From positions 1-44,938 of the IMG/VR virus record IMGVR_UViG_3300032241_002276: DNA of 44,938 nt. One strand, written 5' to 3'. Numbering within the stretch: position 1 is the stretch's first letter; every line of letters begins with the position of its first letter. The position numbers and the translations under genes were made by a program. The notes beneath the pieces are model-generated. The model saw nothing but the letters and a program-made list of their open reading frames with translations. It was not told the origin of the DNA and ran no database searches. The DNA is from a virus. Of the stretch, positions 43,250 to 44,938 are shown piece after piece.

Positions 43250-43319
43250 ATATACCTCTGGTTTTATTTTGATCACTTTTCCCCGGGGTAGAGCGATTGA
43301 TTTGCAACCAGAGGTATAT
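43250..43319 (+). repeat. 14-bp inverted repeat around a tRNA-like fragment
   Basis: ATATACCTCTGGTT pairs perfectly with AACCAGAGGTATAT. The 42-base loop holds GGGGTAGAGCGATTGATTTG, which resembles the D-arm/anticodon part of tRNA-Ala(TGC) and similar tRNAs. Confidence 0.7.
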
Positions 43320-43339
43320 GCTTTTTGCGGCATTGTGAG

Positions 43340-43421
43340 AAACGCCATCTGGAGTGAATTAGACGCGAATTTGTGATGGCGCCTATGGCTAACGATCTCT
43401 GGTGCACTCCAGATGGCGTTT
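43340..43421 (+). repeat. Long hairpin element 3 (CTGGAGTG family)
   Basis: Arms of 17 bp at 43340-43356 and 43405-43421, perfectly paired (AAACGCCATCTGGAGTG). Relative to elements 1 and 2, bases next to the core change on both arms so that pairing is kept. The loop shares GTGATGGCGCCTATGG with element 1. It is followed by TTGG and promoter 12. Confidence 0.88.
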
Positions 43422-43429
43422 TGGCCTGG

Positions 43430-43457
43430 TTGACATTAATTCCGTACCTGATAGAAT
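43430..43457 (+). promoter_or_regulatory. Early-cassette promoter 12 (leaderless)
   Basis: TTGACATTAATT, 16-bp spacer, TAGAAT, GGTCTC, then ATG at the predicted +1. Confidence 0.88.
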
Positions 43458-43463
43458 GGTCTC

Positions 43464-43727
43464 ATGACAAACGAACAGACATACCAAGAGCGGATCGGCC
43501 GCTATCGCATCATCCGCCATGAGGTTCTCCCTCTCGAGCACCAGGCGTCCTATCGACTTCGTGGCATCGATCCAGACGACCTCTGGTCTCTCATTTGGTC
43601 TTTCAATGATCTTGAGGCCGCCGAGAAGTGCCTAGCCGATTGCAACGAGCATAAAGCATCATTCCAGACGTATGCTCTGAAAGACGCTGGCCAGGAAGAA
43701 TTTATTGAAAGGACCGCGTGGTTTTAG
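43464..43727 (+). CDS. Early hypothetical protein (predicted leaderless)
   Basis: An 87-residue protein (MTNEQTYQERIGRYRIIRHE at the start) with an RLRGIDPDDLWSLIWSFNDLEAAEKC segment and a C-terminal helix. The first ~50 residues have alternating strands that could be a beta hairpin followed by a helix. No domain recognised. The ATG starts 7 bases after TAGAAT. Confidence 0.7.
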   Translation: MTNEQTYQERIGRYRIIRHEVLPLEHQASYRLRGIDPDDLWSLIWSFNDLEAAEKCLADCNEHKASFQTYALKDAGQEEFIERTAWF

Positions 43728-43730
43728 CGG

Positions 43731-43758
43731 TTGACATTAATTCCGTACCTGATAGAAT
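43731..43758 (+). promoter_or_regulatory. Early-cassette promoter 13
   Basis: TTGACATTAATT, 16-bp spacer, TAGAAT, GGTCTTACAAAATCAG leader; AAAGGGAACG before ATG 43787. Confidence 0.87.
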
Positions 43759-43786
43759 GGTCTTACAAAATCAGAAAGGGAACGAC

Positions 43787-44167
43787 ATGACCACCTACAC
43801 CTACGACGAACAGACCGTCTCGGACCTGCATAAGGACGCCTATGGGTTTCGTCCGTCGGAAGGCTTCCGTTCGCAGTGGGCTTCTGCTACTGCTGATCAA
43901 AAGCAGGTCATCTGGGACGGCCTGATCGCGACCATGGAACGTGAAATGGCCTTCGAGGCTGAGATGGAGGCTCGAGCCAGGATCGATCTGGAGGCTCGGC
44001 TGGCTCAGATGGCCGTCCTGCTGCCTAAGGCTACTCGGGCTGATTGCATCCGCTATCTGGCGGATTCTATGAACTGCATGGAAGAGTCTATTGTGGACTA
44101 TGAATATCTGGACTACAAGCTGGGTGTTAAGTACGGGACCTGCAGGGACCTGCAAGGAGTTGGCTAA
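43787..44167 (+). CDS. Hypothetical early protein
   Basis: I start at the ATG after the cassette leader, giving 126 residues. The N-terminal part (TTYTYDEQTVSDLHKDAYGFRP) and a long Glu/Ala-rich helix (EREMAFEAEMEARARIDLEARL) are clear, followed by DCIRYLADSMNCMEESIVDYEYLDYKLGV. The start and the DLHKDAYGFRPSE phrase are reminiscent of short phage proteins found in many marine viruses, without known function. Confidence 0.7.
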   Translation: MTTYTYDEQTVSDLHKDAYGFRPSEGFRSQWASATADQKQVIWDGLIATMEREMAFEAEMEARARIDLEARLAQMAVLLPKATRADCIRYLADSMNCMEESIVDYEYLDYKLGVKYGTCRDLQGVG

Positions 44168-44173
44168 TGGCTA

Positions 44174-44201
44174 TTAACATTAATTCCGTACCTAATAGAA
44201 T
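44174..44201 (+). promoter_or_regulatory. Early-cassette promoter 14 (variant)
   Basis: TTAACATTAATT, 16-bp spacer, TAGAAT. The start region (TGAATTATAACG) differs from the other cassettes and leads into a structured leader. Confidence 0.75.
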
Positions 44202-44223
44202 TGAATTATAACGAATTGGAATT

Positions 44224-44270
44224 CCTCTCTCCTCGCAGAAGTTGCCGCGGGGCATCGGGCTGGAGAGAGG
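44224..44270 (+). promoter_or_regulatory. Leader hairpin that pairs with a ribosome site
   Basis: CCTCTCTCC pairs with GGAGAGAGG over 9 bp around a GC-rich loop. The 3' arm is the purine-rich ribosome site directly abutting ATG 44271, so folding would hide it. Confidence 0.6.
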
Positions 44271-44303
44271 ATGAAGGAAATGATTAACAACAATGGAGAC
44301 TAA
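44271..44303 (+). CDS. 10-codon leader ORF
   Basis: MKEMINNNGD then TAA, placed between the leader hairpin and the next gene, whose ATG starts two bases after the stop. The GGAG for the next gene is inside this ORF, so its translation could control access to the downstream start. Confidence 0.4.
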   Translation: MKEMINNNGD

Positions 44304-44304
44304 T

Positions 44305-44487
44305 ATGAGCAAGAAGAAGATTCGACATACGCCCTATCAACTTGGTCGTTTTGCCTACCAAGATGATCAAAACCTACGTGAAAACAACCCCTTTTCTCGT
44401 AAGGATTCTGGGAAGTACCATGGCTGGAAGAAGGGCTGGTCTCAAGAGAAGTGGATGACCACGCGTAAGACGGTTGCACATGTCTGA
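44305..44487 (+). CDS. Basic early protein
   Basis: A 60-residue, lysine-, arginine- and tryptophan-rich protein: SKKKIRHTPYQLGRFAYQDD, then GKYHGWKKGWSQEKWMTTRK. I choose the ATG preceded by GGAG eight bases away; an in-frame ATG four codons upstream is possible. Probably nucleic-acid binding, by charge. It overlaps the next gene by 8 bases. Confidence 0.65.
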   Translation: MSKKKIRHTPYQLGRFAYQDDQNLRENNPFSRKDSGKYHGWKKGWSQEKWMTTRKTVAHV

Positions 44488-44938
44488 ATGGATTACGTGG
44501 ACTTCAAAAACTGAGCCCGTGGATTACAATGTGGTTGTAGATATCAAGTGTCGTAATGGAGAAGAAGACACCGCGGTAGCTGGTACGTTTGATTGGACTC
44601 AGAATGGCAGTCCATATGATATTGTAGCCTGGCGTATCCATCAAGAAGTTCTGAAGTACGGCGATCGAGTTACAAGTTTAGATAATTATCATGGTATAAT
44701 CATTGCAATCCATAAGGACTATGCCTGGGTGGATTTTGATGGCTTTAATAACATGTCTACTCGTTCTCTGGATAGTCTAAAGAAGTTTGAGAAGCCTATT
44801 CAAGTTGGCGATAAAGTTCATTATGTAGATGGTCCGGCATATGTTAAGGCCATTGATGGTAAACATGCCTGGATCAGCGGTAAGACTTATTCCACAGTGC
44901 GGTTAGATTCTCTTCAAAGAGTTGATGACGCTGTTTAA
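44480..44938 (+). CDS. Hypothetical protein with repeated beta-barrel units
   Basis: 152 residues, complete, with the TAA at the last base of the window. After an N-terminal domain (ITWTSKTEPVDYNVVVDIKC) it has two similar segments, GDRVTSLDNYHGIIIAIHKDYAWVDFDG (about 55-82) and GDKVHYVDGPAYVKAIDGKHAWI (about 114-136), each followed by a S/T-x-R-x-D-S-L tail. These look like two small KOW/SH3-type barrels. Function unknown; binding to nucleic acid or polymerase would fit an early gene. Confidence 0.7.
   Translation: MSEWITWTSKTEPVDYNVVVDIKCRNGEEDTAVAGTFDWTQNGSPYDIVAWRIHQEVLKYGDRVTSLDNYHGIIIAIHKDYAWVDFDGFNNMSTRSLDSLKKFEKPIQVGDKVHYVDGPAYVKAIDGKHAWISGKTYSTVRLDSLQRVDDAV

Larger units (their letters stand above)
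43219..43429 (+). other. Non-coding stretch of two stem-loops
   Basis: This 211-base gap contains no convincing gene. It contains a 14-bp perfect inverted repeat (43250-43263 and 43306-43319) and, 20 bases further on, hairpin element 3 of the CTGGAGTG family, ending at promoter 12. Confidence 0.6.

Noticed and set aside
34383-44201. CRISPR-like array of conserved repeats with variable spacers
   Set aside because: Spacing is irregular, the units between are genes, and the repeat reads as -35/-10 with a conserved start region.
34333-44312. Many minus-strand frames sharing an ILSGLELMS peptide
   Set aside because: This peptide is the reverse translation of the promoter cassette, not a protein family.

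Overview
This window is part of a strictly lytic, T4-like (Straboviridae-type) myovirus genome. The T4 replication, recombination and transcription core is present: RegA, clamp loader gp62 and gp44, sliding clamp gp45, gp46/gp47 nuclease, late sigma factor gp55, UvsW, UvsY, RNase H, dCMP deaminase and dCMP hydroxymethylase. A GapR (DUF2312) homologue and a TorF-type porin suggest an alphaproteobacterial host; this is inference. Base composition is AT-rich up to about 34 kb and clearly more GC-rich in the right arm.

Region 1 (1-20.8 kb, almost all minus strand) holds a secreted or outer-membrane protein cut by the window edge, then the regA-62-rimK-44 block, a four-tRNA group, gp45, and a long cluster that reads as nucleotide and DNA modification: glycosyltransferases, a C5-cytosine methyltransferase, a BGT-like glycosyltransferase, a UDG-like protein, dCMP deaminase, dCMP hydroxymethylase, an Nmad1/DUF1599 protein, a MazG-like pyrophosphatase and peptide deformylase. 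gp46, gp47 and gp55 follow. A small plus-strand operon at 17.0-18.0 kb encodes two exported proteins, one a TorF-like porin. UvsW, UvsY and a tail-tube-family protein return to the minus strand, the last behind a perfect T4 late promoter.

Region 2 (20.8-34.4 kb, plus strand) starts with a dense tRNA array containing intact, atypical and broken tRNA genes. It continues with glutaredoxin, a sugar cassette (epimerase, glycosyltransferase, heptose-kinase-like GHMP kinase, GmhA-like isomerase), RNase H, a GIY-YIG homing endonuclease beside an AdoMet-decarboxylase homologue, PhoH and a PD-(D/E)XK nuclease. Two loose NUMOD3-like fragments and a duplicated AdoMet-decarboxylase tail point to homing-element activity.

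Region 3 (34.4-44.9 kb, plus strand) is an early-gene arm of small, mostly unknown genes. It is organised around at least fourteen copies of a nearly invariant promoter cassette: TTGACATTAATT, exactly 16 bp between hexamers, then TAGAAT or TATAAT, then a conserved start region. Four copies place an ATG exactly at the predicted transcription start, so those messages should be leaderless. Three copies are preceded by a related long hairpin whose stem covaries. The same cassette drives gp45, so it appears to be the general early promoter of this phage. The early genes include an AAA ATPase, a SprT-like metalloprotein, peroxiredoxin, a second deaminase, a DUF932 protein, a SWIM zinc-finger miniprotein and a left-handed beta-helix repeat protein.
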